In this document: piece by piece, positions 26,214-35,128 of the stretch
Position numbering within the stretch: position 1 is the stretch's first letter
How the letters are laid out: each line of letters starts with the position of its first letter
Assembly: GCF_965225875.1 (NCBI RefSeq)
Contig: NZ_CBDDBS010000003.1
Span: 2,852,001-2,916,000 of the forward strand
DNA length: 64,000 nucleotides
Direction: 5' to 3'
Source of the DNA: Haliscomenobacter sp965225875
Lineage (GTDB): Bacteria; Bacteroidota; Bacteroidia; Chitinophagales; Saprospiraceae
Position numbers and translations under genes: made by a program
The notes under the pieces: generated by a model
What the model was told of the DNA's origin: nothing
Databases searched by the model: none
What the model saw: the letters and a program-made list of their open reading frames with translations, nothing else

Positions 26214-27056
26214 TTATTCATTTTCAAGCATTTCCCACAAACGAATCACTTCAGCAGCGGGTTTTACATCGTGTACGCGCAGCATTTTGGCTCCTTTTTG
26301 TAAGGCAACCATATGTAAGGCGGTAGTACCATTGAGTGCCGCCTCCGGCTCTATTTCCAACAAGCGATAAATCATGGATTTGCGGGATAAGCCAGCCAAA
26401 ATGGGGGTATCCAAAATCTGGAACACCTGCAAGTATTTTAACAAAGTGTAATTGTGGCTAAGGGTTTTGCCAAACCCAAAACCAGGGTCAAGTACAATAT
26501 CCTTCACACCCAATGCCCGTAATTTGCCTACTTCGGCAATAAAAAAGTCGAGCACTTCGGTCACCACATCATCGTAATTGGGGTTCTTTTGCATGTTGCC
26601 CGGTTGTCCCTGCATGTGCATGAGGATGTAAGGCAGGCCCAATTCAGCCACCGTTGGGTACATACTGGCATCTAGCCGACCGGCGGAAATATCGTTGATG
26701 ATGCCCACCCCCAGCTCCGCTCCTACCCTCGCGCTGTGGCCGTAAATGGTATCGAGAGACAAGATTGCCTCCGGAAAACGTTTCACTAGGGTCTCAATGA
26801 CTGGAGCAATCCGTTGCGCCTCTTCCTCAGCACTGATGATGGTCGCACCCGGGCGAGAGGACATGCCACCAATGTCCAAAATTTGGGCACCTTCATGCAG
26901 CATTTTTTCTGCCTGCTGTACAATGGCGTCCAATGCGGTGAACCGACTACCTGCATAAAAACTATCTTCCGTTACATTGATGATGCCCATGATGACGGGC
27001 CGAGAAAGATCGAGGAGGCGTCCGGCGCAATTGAGGGTGCTTTGTGGATTGAGCAT
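26214..27056 (-). CDS. folP: Dihydropteroate synthase
   Basis: A 280-residue DHPS, which joins p-aminobenzoate to dihydropterin pyrophosphate in folate synthesis (cytoplasm). The TIM-barrel motifs are present in order: IMGIINVTEDSFY (pterin loop 1), DIGGMSSRPGA (loop 2), SLDTIYG, GIINDISAG, LMHMQGQPGNMQ, LDPGFGFGKT, GLSRKSMI and VHDVKPAAEVIRL. In loop 2, Met replaces the more common Glu of GGESTRPG, a natural variation to note. The ATG at 27056 is chosen because the pterin-binding strand lies 20 residues after it; the frame is open further upstream but without family similarity. A strong palindrome sits in its leader. Confidence 0.96.
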   Translation of the reverse strand: MLNPQSTLNCAGRLLDLSRPVIMGIINVTEDSFYAGSRFTALDAIVQQAEKMLHEGAQILDIGGMSSRPGATIISAEEEAQRIAPVIETLVKRFPEAILSLDTIYGHSARVGAELGVGIINDISAGRLDASMYPTVAELGLPYILMHMQGQPGNMQKNPNYDDVVTEVLDFFIAEVGKLRALGVKDIVLDPGFGFGKTLSHNYTLLKYLQVFQILDTPILAGLSRKSMIYRLLEIEPEAALNGTTALHMVALQKGAKMLRVHDVKPAAEVIRLWEMLENE

Positions 27057-27070
27057 TGATTTAATTTTTG

Positions 27071-27098
27071 TTTGGGCGACCCTAGGTGGTCGCCCAAA
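27071..27098. promoter_or_regulatory. Perfect hairpin in the folP leader / divergent region
   Basis: TTTGGGCGACC (27071-27081) and GGTCGCCCAAA (27088-27098) form an 11-bp stem with a 6-base loop, 15 bases upstream of the folP start. It lies between divergent genes. It could be a leader hairpin affecting folP expression, a protein-binding palindrome or a dispersed palindromic repeat; the sequence does not decide which. Confidence 0.5.
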
Positions 27099-27118
27099 AA
27101 ACAGGCAAGCACATAGGG

Positions 27119-27144
27119 TTGCCCCAACAAATTTATTACTTTTG
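27119..27144 (+). promoter_or_regulatory. Candidate promoter of the DUF4230-like gene
   Basis: TACTTTTG at 27137-27144 matches the TAnnTTTG -7 consensus exactly, 17 bases before the ATG at 27161. A TTG at 27119-27121 stands 15 bases upstream, slightly closer than usual. Confidence 0.45.
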
Positions 27145-27160
27145 ACCAAAATCTAATGTT

Positions 27161-28369
27161 ATGTCTGAAGGTGTTGACTCCCGTTTGCGCATCAGCCAAA
27201 CTTTTTTGGCCATCTTGGTCATTGCCTTGTTTGGTTTAATCGCTTATAAATATTTGCCCAAAGGCGCCATGAGTGGCGATGTCACCACCGTGCCCAAGGA
27301 ATTCCAATTGAATTACCTGCCAGCCGATTTCAATTTTGACATCGACGAAGAAGATGCCCTGGCCATTCTGACCAATCCCAAGCGTTACCGCAGGGAATTC
27401 AACCAATTGGTGTATGACATGAACATGGCGATCCTGAACCATACCGCCAATCGTATGGGTTTGAGCGAGTCGGTTAAAAAACAGTTGCCCAACGAATATG
27501 ACAAACACCACGATTATTTGCGCAACTTGTACTACGATGAATTTTTAGCCATCAAAGACACCACCAGTAGTTTGTACCAAACCTGGTACGACAATGGTTT
27601 CAAAAATGCAGCAAAAATCTGGTACGAAGTGGCTGCCAAATACACCTGCTACCTGGTCAATAACGTAATGGGTGGACTCATCCCGATGAAAGATGGGGCT
27701 TTTTATGCCAAGGGCAAAAGGGTGGACACTCCCTGTGGCATTGCACTCACTGAAGCCCTTTCACCCTTGATGAAACAGATTGAAGAAAGAGCAGCGATAG
27801 AAGACTTCGGCCGATCACGAGGACTCCTGCAGGAGCGGGTTGAAAAGGTGGTATCTGAATTGGCTACTTATGAAATACGCGACAAAAAAGGCTTGACCAA
27901 ACAATTCCAGACTAAAGTATGGGGTTTCGCCGTGTCCTCTACCGACGTCGAAATCACCGCCATCAGCATCCTTAAGATCGGTTTCAAACTCGACGATTAT
28001 TTCGACATCAAACTCAACGGAAAAAGTAAACTGGTCACCGTTACTTTACCCGAACCGATCATCCTCTCTCATGAAGTATACCCAAAAATGGACCGCATGA
28101 GCATCGGCTGGTTGCGTGAATTAAAAGGTGACGATTTGAATAAGGCCTTCAATGTACTGCGTGAAGAGTTTCGCCGCGATGCCATGAATGCCGATGCCAT
28201 GGATAAGGCCAAGGTCCAGGCCCGCGAAGTGCTCAATACGATGATGGGGCCCTTGGTCAGTTCTTTGGGTTCCAAGTACAAACTGCGGGTGATGTTTGAA
28301 GAAGGCGACCCAACTCCTCAAGAATTTAAACCCAGAGACCCCTTTGGTGACCTCTCTCCCGAGCAGTAA
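27161..28369 (+). CDS. DUF4230-like single-pass membrane protein
   Basis: A 402-residue protein with one membrane segment at about residues 13-29 (FLAILVIALFGLIAYKYL) and a large extracytoplasmic part. Residues about 250-390 resemble DUF4230 proteins: a beta-strand region (ILKIGFKLDDYFDIKLNG, VTVTLPEPIILSHEVYP) followed by a helical segment with NVLREEFRRDAM and AREVLNTMMGPL. The middle part (80-200) is helical and not recognised. Function of the family is unknown. The stop is about 100 bases ahead of the next, codirectional gene, which has its own promoter. Confidence 0.65.
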   Translation: MSEGVDSRLRISQTFLAILVIALFGLIAYKYLPKGAMSGDVTTVPKEFQLNYLPADFNFDIDEEDALAILTNPKRYRREFNQLVYDMNMAILNHTANRMGLSESVKKQLPNEYDKHHDYLRNLYYDEFLAIKDTTSSLYQTWYDNGFKNAAKIWYEVAAKYTCYLVNNVMGGLIPMKDGAFYAKGKRVDTPCGIALTEALSPLMKQIEERAAIEDFGRSRGLLQERVEKVVSELATYEIRDKKGLTKQFQTKVWGFAVSSTDVEITAISILKIGFKLDDYFDIKLNGKSKLVTVTLPEPIILSHEVYPKMDRMSIGWLRELKGDDLNKAFNVLREEFRRDAMNADAMDKAKVQAREVLNTMMGPLVSSLGSKYKLRVMFEEGDPTPQEFKPRDPFGDLSPEQ

Positions 28370-28422
28370 TCCAACATTTGTAATTCTCCCGACACCCTAT
28401 TTAAACATAGTCTAAATAAATT

Positions 28423-28453
28423 TTGTCTGAAATAAAAATAAAACTTACCTTCG
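28423..28453 (+). promoter_or_regulatory. Promoter of the NarL-type regulator gene
   Basis: TTG at 28423-28425, 20 bases of spacer, then TACCTTCG at 28446-28453 (one mismatch to TAnnTTTG), 20 bases before the ATG. Spacing and position fit the Bacteroidota promoter type. Confidence 0.55.
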
Positions 28454-28472
28454 CGCTAATTGTTAACGTAGC

Positions 28473-29126
28473 ATGAAGCAATATTCCGTAATACTGGCAG
28501 ATGAACAACCTTTGGTCCGCCTGGCCCTGCGCCAGTTACTGGGCCAGAAAGAACATTACCAAATTGTAGCGGAAGTATGCAATGAAGAAGAAATGCTTGC
28601 TGCAATAAGGGTAAATAAGCCAAATTTAGTCATTGTTGATTATAGTCAATCCGAAAGTTTCCGGCCCAATTCCATTGCAAAAATCAAAACCATTTCACCC
28701 CAAACCCAGGTGTTGGTCATTAGTGCAGATACGCGCAAAGACAATATTGCACAGGTGCTGGAGCTGGGAATCACCAGCTTTTTAACCAAGACATGCGGCC
28801 TCAATGAAGTCTTGGAAGCTGCCCAAGCCACCCTCAAAGGAGAGAAGTTTTTTTGTGGCCGGGTGATTGATTTTTTATTGGAAAAATCTTTTGCCAAAGA
28901 GGCCGAGGTCAACTGTTCACCGACCCCGCTTTCGGTTCGAGAAATCGAAATTGTACAACTTTCCGCTAAAGGACTGATTGCCAAAGAAATCGCAGACACC
29001 CTCAATCTGAGCACCCATACCGTTTATACGCATCGGAAAAACATTATGAAAAAATTGCAGATCAGCTCTTCCTCCGAGTTGGTACTTTACGCGGTGAGTA
29101 AGGGTTTGGTACAAAATGAAATTTGA
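28473..29126 (+). CDS. NarL/LuxR-family response regulator
   Basis: A 217-residue DNA-binding response regulator. The receiver domain (1-125) has the acidic residue Asp10 (only D-E rather than a D-D pair), the phospho-acceptor Asp56 in LVIVDYSQ and the Lys of FLTKTCG, where the usual Lys-Pro reads Lys-Thr. The C-terminal GerE/LuxR helix-turn-helix (about 152-212) reads LSVREIEIVQLSAKGL, then KEIADTLNLSTHTVYTHRK. No sensor kinase gene is adjacent, so it is an orphan in this window. Start ATG at 28473 is 20 bases after a promoter box. Confidence 0.93.
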   Translation: MKQYSVILADEQPLVRLALRQLLGQKEHYQIVAEVCNEEEMLAAIRVNKPNLVIVDYSQSESFRPNSIAKIKTISPQTQVLVISADTRKDNIAQVLELGITSFLTKTCGLNEVLEAAQATLKGEKFFCGRVIDFLLEKSFAKEAEVNCSPTPLSVREIEIVQLSAKGLIAKEIADTLNLSTHTVYTHRKNIMKKLQISSSSELVLYAVSKGLVQNEI

Positions 29127-29217
29127 GCGTTTTCCTTTCTGTCTCATTCCTTTCTTTAAAGAATTGTTGATTTTTTGAATAAAAACTCGCAACTTGCCTT
29201 GCTATAAGGCAATCAAT

Positions 29218-30270
29218 ATGAAAAAAAAATCAATTGCGCTGTACTTGCTGATTTGCGCTCCACTTTGGGTAATGGCACAAACCTATGTCGCACCTCCCCC
29301 CTTGCTGCCCAACCCAGGTTACAATGCCAATGCCAATCCCGTCAAGGAGCCAGTTTATGCTCCGGAGACCAACAGCAACCTCAACAATACAGCTTCGTCT
29401 AACCAGAATGGTAGAATTCACCTGGTAAAAAAAGGAGAAAGCCTCTACCGCATCGCCAAGTTATACCAGGTCACCGTGGACGACATCAAAGCCTGGAACT
29501 ATCTCCAGTCTGATTTGATCTCAGCGGGGGCCAGCCTCAGCATTGGTACTCCAGCGCCCTATGTGGCCAGCAACAGTGTACCAGCACAATACAACCAAAT
29601 GACTGAGCGCTCGGTCCCGGGTTGGCAAACTGGCTTGCAAAACCACACCCTACTTGCGGGTGAATCGCTTGCTGCCATTGCCAATTATTATGGCCTGACC
29701 GAAGCGCGTTTGCGCTCGATGAACAACCTGGGGCCGCAAGACCTGGTACCCGCTGGTTACGTACTCAACGTCAACCCATGTCTGGGCAATACCTCAATGA
29801 GCAACAATCCTCCTGCTTCGTACGAGCAACCCAATACCCCAGGGAACTACGCCTCCGGGAATGGTCAGGATTACAGCTCTCCCGTTCCCAAATACATTCC
29901 TCAGGATCGTTCAGCGAATACCAATACGCCGAACAGTTACAACTATCAGGATAATTCCATTAATAATTCTGGCACTTACACTTATCGACGCGAAGATCAG
30001 TACGACCCCAATGCAAACTACAATTCAGGAGTACCCAATAGTTATGAGTATACCGCCCGGGGTGGCGTGCCCAACACCCCAAACACCAATCTTGGCACTC
30101 CTGGGGCTTTGATTTACGAAAATGGTCGACGGGTTCATTTGGTAGGTAGCAATGATACCCTTGAAACCATTGCGGATCAATATCAGGTGCCAGCTGAACG
30201 CCTTCGCTATCTCAACAAGATGGGCGCGTACGATGTAGTTCGCCCAACTCAAAAATTACTCCTGGAATAA
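29218..30270 (+). CDS. Secreted protein with three LysM domains
   Basis: A 350-residue exported protein. The signal peptide is MKKKSIALYLLICAPLWVMA with cleavage before Q; the ATG at 29218 is chosen for that reason over an in-frame start 24 bases upstream. Three LysM peptidoglycan- or chitin-type binding domains are visible: at about 65-110 (IHLVKKGESLYRIAKLYQVT), 142-187 (NHTLLAGESLAAIANYYGLT) and 305-350 (VHLVGSNDTLETIADQYQVP). Between the second and third lies a long low-complexity linker rich in Asn, Tyr, Pro and Ser. The family binds murein in the periplasm; no catalytic domain is attached. Confidence 0.9.
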   Translation: MKKKSIALYLLICAPLWVMAQTYVAPPPLLPNPGYNANANPVKEPVYAPETNSNLNNTASSNQNGRIHLVKKGESLYRIAKLYQVTVDDIKAWNYLQSDLISAGASLSIGTPAPYVASNSVPAQYNQMTERSVPGWQTGLQNHTLLAGESLAAIANYYGLTEARLRSMNNLGPQDLVPAGYVLNVNPCLGNTSMSNNPPASYEQPNTPGNYASGNGQDYSSPVPKYIPQDRSANTNTPNSYNYQDNSINNSGTYTYRREDQYDPNANYNSGVPNSYEYTARGGVPNTPNTNLGTPGALIYENGRRVHLVGSNDTLETIADQYQVPAERLRYLNKMGAYDVVRPTQKLLLE

Positions 30271-30569
30271 TTTGATCAAAAAATATACAAATAATGCTTG
30301 ATTGGGCGTTATAATTCCCCATTCACCGCTCAATCAAGCACTATCCTTTTCTAAATGCTTGTGGTTTAGCAATCAATGTTAAATTTACGTTAACTTTTTT
30401 TTCAGAAACTTTTTCTTTCCTTTCACGTGAATCAAAAAAATTTTACCACGTAAAATCCAGGGGATAACTTTATTTATTCTTAATAACAATATTTTTACAA
30501 CAAAATTAACATAGGTTACTTTTTTATAATCAATTGATTTTTAATCATAAAACTAACCCTGAGTTAATG

Positions 30570-30597
30570 TTGATTTCAAAACCGTGAGTTAATTTTG
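30570..30597 (+). promoter_or_regulatory. Promoter of the TonB-dependent receptor gene
   Basis: TTG at 30570-30572, a 17-base spacer and TAATTTTG at 30590-30597 match the Bacteroidota -33/-7 promoter exactly. A direct repeat GAGTTAATNTTG overlaps both boxes (30561-30572 and 30586-30597). The 5' leader to the ATG is about 40 bases. The rest of the 374-base gap (30271-30644) is AT-rich and shows no other feature. Confidence 0.65.
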
Positions 30598-30644
30598 CAC
30601 CGTGATTAGTTTTTACTCATTCCATCACCAAATTTAACTAGTTT

Positions 30645-33600
30645 ATGAAGCTTGCTAACCTGTTTAAAGCGCTTTGCACAGTAGTTGTCATTCTAGCTGC
30701 GCAATTGGGCGCTTTTGCTCAGGTGACTACTTCCGCGATGGCCGGTATCATTACCGACTCCAAAGGAGAAGCCCTGATTGGTGCCAACGTGGTTGCAGTA
30801 CACGTACCTTCGGGTACCTCGTATGGTACCGCTACCGACCTGGACGGTTCTTACCGCATGCCAGGTATGCGTGTAGGTGGTCCCTACAAAATTACGGTGA
30901 CATACACCGGATTTGCCGACCAAGTAAAAGAAAACATTTACATCAGCTTGGGAACTGCTGCAACCATCAACTTCGAGTTGGCAGAGCAAGCAGTAACTTT
31001 GGACGACGTTGTGATCAGCAGCGGCAAAAACTCCATCTTCTCCAGCGATCGTACCGGTGCCGCAGTACAATACGACACCAAAGCAATCAACAGCCTCCCT
31101 ACCATTGGCCGTACCATTGACGACATTACCAAGTACAACGCCTACAGCAACGGACGTTCCTTTGCTGGTCAGGATAGCCGTTTCAACAACTTCACCATCG
31201 ACGGTTCGGTGTTCAACAACGGTTTTGGTTTGGGTTCATCTGCTCAGGCGGGTGGTCGTACTGGTACCAGCGCCATTTCGCTGGACGCATTGGAAGAACT
31301 CCAAATCAACATTGCACCTTTTGATGTTCGTCAGTCTGGCTTTGCCGGAGCAGGCATCAACGCAGTAACCCGCTCTGGTACCAACGAATTTTCAGGTTCT
31401 GCTTACCACATTTGGCGTAGCCAGGATTTGGTGGGAGAAAAAGCAGATGGTCAGAAAATTCCTGCCGTAACCATTGATGAAAAGACAACTGGTTTCCGTT
31501 TGGGTGGTCCAATCATCAAAAATAAGTTGTTCTTCTTTGTCAACGGTGAGCAATTCAAAAGCTCTAACCCCGCTTTGACCTGGCAATTGAACCGCGCTGG
31601 AGCTACCGGTAACGTATCCCGCGTAACTGAAGCCGACCTTCAGGATTTGAGTAGCTTCATGAAGACCAACTTCAACTACGACCTGGGAACCTTGGACAAT
31701 TTCAACAACGACATCACCAGCCGCAAAGGTATTGCCCGTTTGGACTACAACATCAGCCAAAAGCACAAAGCCTCTTTGCGCTACTCGCACCACAACTCTG
31801 AATCTGAGCAAGTAATCAGTAGCTCAAACAGTAGTAACACTGCGGGTAACGGTAACCGTCAAAACTCTGCCTTGGCTATCTCTGGCGAGAACACTGGTTA
31901 CATCATCCAGGACAATACCCGTTCGATTGCTTTTGAATTGAACTCGGTGTTGAGCAACAAAACATCGAACAACTTTGTGGCTACCTTCAACAAACAAATT
32001 GAAGACCGCAAATACCGCACCGACGTTTTCCCAACTGTTGATATCCTGAAGGACGGAACCACTTACACTACCATTGGTTTTGACCCCTTCACGCCAAACA
32101 ACAAGTTGAACTACAGCACGCTTAACCTGATCAACAACTACAACATTTCGGTTAAGAAGCACTACTTCACCATTGGTTTGGGTTATGAATACTTCCAGTC
32201 TAACAACGTATTCTTCCCAGCTTCTAACGGCGTTTATGTGTACAACTCGATTGCTGACTTCAAAGCAGCAGCACTGGATTTTAAAAACAACCCAAACAAT
32301 ACCGTTTCACCTGTAACTGTGAACCGTTACAACTTGCGCTATTCTCTGTTACCTGATGGAGCTGAGCCACTGCAAGTGTTGAAGGTATCTACTTTCACCG
32401 GTTATGTACAGGATGAGCTGCAAGTTTCCAAGCGCTTCAAACTGACTTACGGTGTACGTGCAGACCTCTTCAAATACGACAACGGAACTGCTGAAGACTT
32501 CTACAACCCGGTTGTAGGTGGTTTGACTTTCAAGGATGAAAACAACGAAAACCTGAAAATCAATACAGGTGCATTCCCTAAAGCTGCGGTATTGCTGTCT
32601 CCACGTTTAGGTTTCAACCTGGATGTTAAAGGTGATCAAAAAACCCAAGTTCGCGGGGGTACGGGTATCTTCGTTTCCCGCATTCCTCAGGTATTGGTGT
32701 CCAACCAGTTGGGTAACAACGGGGTAAACACTGCTGTGATCAACGTAACCAATACAACTGCTTATCCATTTACGACCGATCCTAGCCGTTTTGAGCCAGG
32801 TAGCACAGATATCACCAAGTTGCCACCTTATGTTATCAACGCATCTAAGGAGGATCTGAAATACCCAAGCCTGTGGAAAAGCAACCTGGCCATTGACCAG
32901 AAATTACCACTTGGCCTGGTCTTCACCGTTGAAGGTATCTACAACCAGGTGTTGCAAGGTTTGCGCTACATCGATGCCAACCTGAAAGGCCCAGATCGTG
33001 TACTGAAAGGTGCTGACACTCGTGGTCGTTTCCCTGCATCAGGAGTTGCCAGCTCTGGTTCAGGTGCCAACAACACCGTAAACATCGCCCGCTTCATCAA
33101 CCCAACCATTTCTAACGCTTTCGTTTTGGCCAATACGACAGAAGGGTATGCTTACTCTTTCACTGCAAAATTGGAAAAACCAGCGGTTAATGGTTTTGGT
33201 GGGATGATTGGTTATACCTATGCTAAGGCTACTGACCTTCAGTCGGTTGGTAGTACGGTACAAGCCAACGCGCCAACTGTAGGTGGTCAAAACTTCCTGG
33301 AAGCGTCTTACTCTGACAACGACCTGCGTCACCGTTTTGTAGGTTTTGTGAACTACCGTATCAACTATGGTGGCAAGTTTGGTGGCGCTACTGAGATCAC
33401 TTTGGGTGGTGTTGCTGCAAGTGGTTCCAAAGTTAACTATACTTATGGCAACGACTTGAATGGTGATGGTCAGATCAACGACCTGATCTATGTACCTAAC
33501 AATGCTACAGAGCTTACCTTCTCCAACCTTACCGTGGGTAGTGGTGCCAATGCCAAAACCTTTACTGCTGCAGAGCAACAAACTGCTTTCAATGCATTCA

Positions 33601-33998
33601 TCGCTTCAGATGAGTACCTGAATTCTCGTCGTGGTCAGTATGCAGAGCGCAACGGCGGCTACCTGCCCTGGTTGACTCGTTTTGACCTCACCGTGATGCA
33701 AGAAGTATACATCAAAATTGGTGAGAAGAAAAACACCTTGCAGTTCCGTGCGGACATCCTCAACTTCGGCAACATGCTGAATAATGCCTGGGGTGTAGGA
33801 AACCAACTCACCTCTGGTAGCTTTGGTACTGCCAACCCACTGACTGTAGCTGCGGTTGCGGCGGATGGTACTCCATCTTTCCGTATGGCGACTCGGGTTG
33901 TGAATGGCCAAACCATCCTGCTGGATACTCCTTTTGTAAAAACCATCAACGTGAACAACGTATGGCAGGCACAATTGGGCGTACGTTACTACTTCTAA
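30645..33998 (+). CDS. Oar-like TonB-dependent outer membrane receptor
   Basis: An 1117-residue outer membrane protein. Signal peptide about 1-25 (ILAAQLGAFAQ). A carboxypeptidase-regulatory-like beta-sandwich lies at about 30-115 (GIITDSKGEALIGANVVAV), followed by a plug domain (about 120-250: DRTGAAVQYDTKAINSLPT, then RFNNFTIDGSVFNNGFG), then the beta-barrel. The protein ends with YYF, the usual terminal aromatic of barrels. The plug region SISLDALEELQINIAPFDV-type word order is like Oar proteins of Myxococcus and Bacteroidota. It is stand-alone: no SusD partner gene lies next to it. Codon use is strongly biased, so it is probably highly expressed. Substrate unknown. Confidence 0.9.
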   Translation: MKLANLFKALCTVVVILAAQLGAFAQVTTSAMAGIITDSKGEALIGANVVAVHVPSGTSYGTATDLDGSYRMPGMRVGGPYKITVTYTGFADQVKENIYISLGTAATINFELAEQAVTLDDVVISSGKNSIFSSDRTGAAVQYDTKAINSLPTIGRTIDDITKYNAYSNGRSFAGQDSRFNNFTIDGSVFNNGFGLGSSAQAGGRTGTSAISLDALEELQINIAPFDVRQSGFAGAGINAVTRSGTNEFSGSAYHIWRSQDLVGEKADGQKIPAVTIDEKTTGFRLGGPIIKNKLFFFVNGEQFKSSNPALTWQLNRAGATGNVSRVTEADLQDLSSFMKTNFNYDLGTLDNFNNDITSRKGIARLDYNISQKHKASLRYSHHNSESEQVISSSNSSNTAGNGNRQNSALAISGENTGYIIQDNTRSIAFELNSVLSNKTSNNFVATFNKQIEDRKYRTDVFPTVDILKDGTTYTTIGFDPFTPNNKLNYSTLNLINNYNISVKKHYFTIGLGYEYFQSNNVFFPASNGVYVYNSIADFKAAALDFKNNPNNTVSPVTVNRYNLRYSLLPDGAEPLQVLKVSTFTGYVQDELQVSKRFKLTYGVRADLFKYDNGTAEDFYNPVVGGLTFKDENNENLKINTGAFPKAAVLLSPRLGFNLDVKGDQKTQVRGGTGIFVSRIPQVLVSNQLGNNGVNTAVINVTNTTAYPFTTDPSRFEPGSTDITKLPPYVINASKEDLKYPSLWKSNLAIDQKLPLGLVFTVEGIYNQVLQGLRYIDANLKGPDRVLKGADTRGRFPASGVASSGSGANNTVNIARFINPTISNAFVLANTTEGYAYSFTAKLEKPAVNGFGGMIGYTYAKATDLQSVGSTVQANAPTVGGQNFLEASYSDNDLRHRFVGFVNYRINYGGKFGGATEITLGGVAASGSKVNYTYGNDLNGDGQINDLIYVPNNATELTFSNLTVGSGANAKTFTAAEQQTAFNAFIASDEYLNSRRGQYAERNGGYLPWLTRFDLTVMQEVYIKIGEKKNTLQFRADILNFGNMLNNAWGVGNQLTSGSFGTANPLTVAAVAADGTPSFRMATRVVNGQTILLDTPFVKTINVNNVWQAQLGVRYYF

Positions 33999-34026
33999 GC
34001 AATACTTGACGATCAAGTCTTAGGAT

Positions 34027-34068
34027 AAAAAAAGGGCTGCTTCCGATGGAGGCAGCCCTGATTTTTTT
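34027..34068. terminator. Bidirectional intrinsic terminator
   Basis: AGGGCTGC (34033-34040) pairs with GCAGCCCT (34052-34059). A run of T follows (34062-34068) and a run of A precedes (34027-34032), so it can stop both the receptor gene and the convergent gene at 34107. Confidence 0.85.
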
Positions 34069-34106
34069 AGTTCAAACCTGATGCGGTTCTTTGCTTTCGA
34101 TTGGTT

Positions 34107-35042
34107 CTAAGATCGGTGTGGCAAAAACACCTCCGCCATCATACACCTTGCACTCCCCCCACCATAAGTTTCAATGGTTTTGATCGGGCTGTGCAAAATC
34201 TTGGTGTGTTTTTCAATTTTTGCAATTTGATCTGGCTTTAAGGACTCGTAAGCCTGAGTCGACATCACCAGAAAGGTTTGGCCGCTCGTGTTGCGCACCT
34301 GCAGCATATTGCCTGCAAAAGACATCATTTGATCCAGACTCAGGTCAATGACTTCTTTGCCTGTAGCATCAAAATAGGACAACAAATCTGATTTATCTTC
34401 GGCATCCCGAATGCTATCCAGTACAATTACCACAAAGGTTTCGCCCAGAGCCATCATCACATTGGTGTGGTAAATATCCTGTCCCTGGCCATCCACCGCA
34501 TGAAAAAGGACTGGCGTATAACCGGTGATTCGGGAAAACTCCTCCAATAATTCTGGGTCGGTACGCGGACTCAGACAAGCATAAACCAGGCGATTGGGAC
34601 GGTCCAAAATCATACTCCCCGTACCTTCGAGGAATTTGTCCTGGGCCTCGTGGCCTTCCATCCGCACATGGTTGGTAATGGCGAATTGCGTGGATAGGTC
34701 ATTCAAAACATCTTCACGACGTTCCAACCTGCGTTTGGCCGCATACATCGGATAGGTTATGATCAGGCCATCCTGGTGAAAAGTAACCCAGTTATTGGGG
34801 AACACTGCATCAGGAGTAAGGGGATCAGCGCTGTCTTCTACTACGATAACGTTGACTCCAGCCGCCCGTAATTTGGCGACAAAAGTGTCAAATTCGGCTT
34901 TGGCTTTTTCTTGGATTTCTGCCGGGCTGAGGCTTTGGTCATTGACTTGAAAAGCATTGTTGGATGCCGTTTCCTCATTGAATCCAAAATGGGCTGGACG
35001 TACCATCAGGATGGTATCGGTGGTTTGCTGGATGCTTTGCAT
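34107..35042 (-). CDS. ctlX: Amidinotransferase-superfamily hydrolase (CtlX-like)
   Basis: A 311-residue protein of the guanidino-group-modifying fold (arginine deiminase, dimethylargininase and citrulline hydrolase relatives). Visible blocks: ILMVRPAHFGFNEETASNNAFQ-type opening (MVRP and FGFN), DAVFPNNWVTFH, EGTGSMILDRPNRLVYACLS with the conserved Glu-Gly-Thr-Gly, DIYHTNVMM with the catalytic-type His, and the final GGGSARCMMAEV with the nucleophilic Cys. This overall pattern fits the CtlX subgroup, annotated as citrulline-using hydrolase; the exact substrate (citrulline, arginine or methylated arginine) cannot be read from sequence. Single gene, with the bidirectional terminator at its 3' side. 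Confidence 0.83.
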   Translation of the reverse strand: MQSIQQTTDTILMVRPAHFGFNEETASNNAFQVNDQSLSPAEIQEKAKAEFDTFVAKLRAAGVNVIVVEDSADPLTPDAVFPNNWVTFHQDGLIITYPMYAAKRRLERREDVLNDLSTQFAITNHVRMEGHEAQDKFLEGTGSMILDRPNRLVYACLSPRTDPELLEEFSRITGYTPVLFHAVDGQGQDIYHTNVMMALGETFVVIVLDSIRDAEDKSDLLSYFDATGKEVIDLSLDQMMSFAGNMLQVRNTSGQTFLVMSTQAYESLKPDQIAKIEKHTKILHSPIKTIETYGGGSARCMMAEVFLPHRS

Positions 35043-35128
35043 AGATATATTAGGTATCTGGTCAGGCTAAAACGTCTGGCAACAAAAATAGAAAAAAATG
35101 GGCTCCGAAGTTTATAAACTTGACAGCG

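Noticed and set aside
26214..27149. Longer folP starting upstream at 27149
   Set aside because: The extra 31 residues include translation of the leader hairpin and lack family similarity; the ATG at 27056 fits DHPS.
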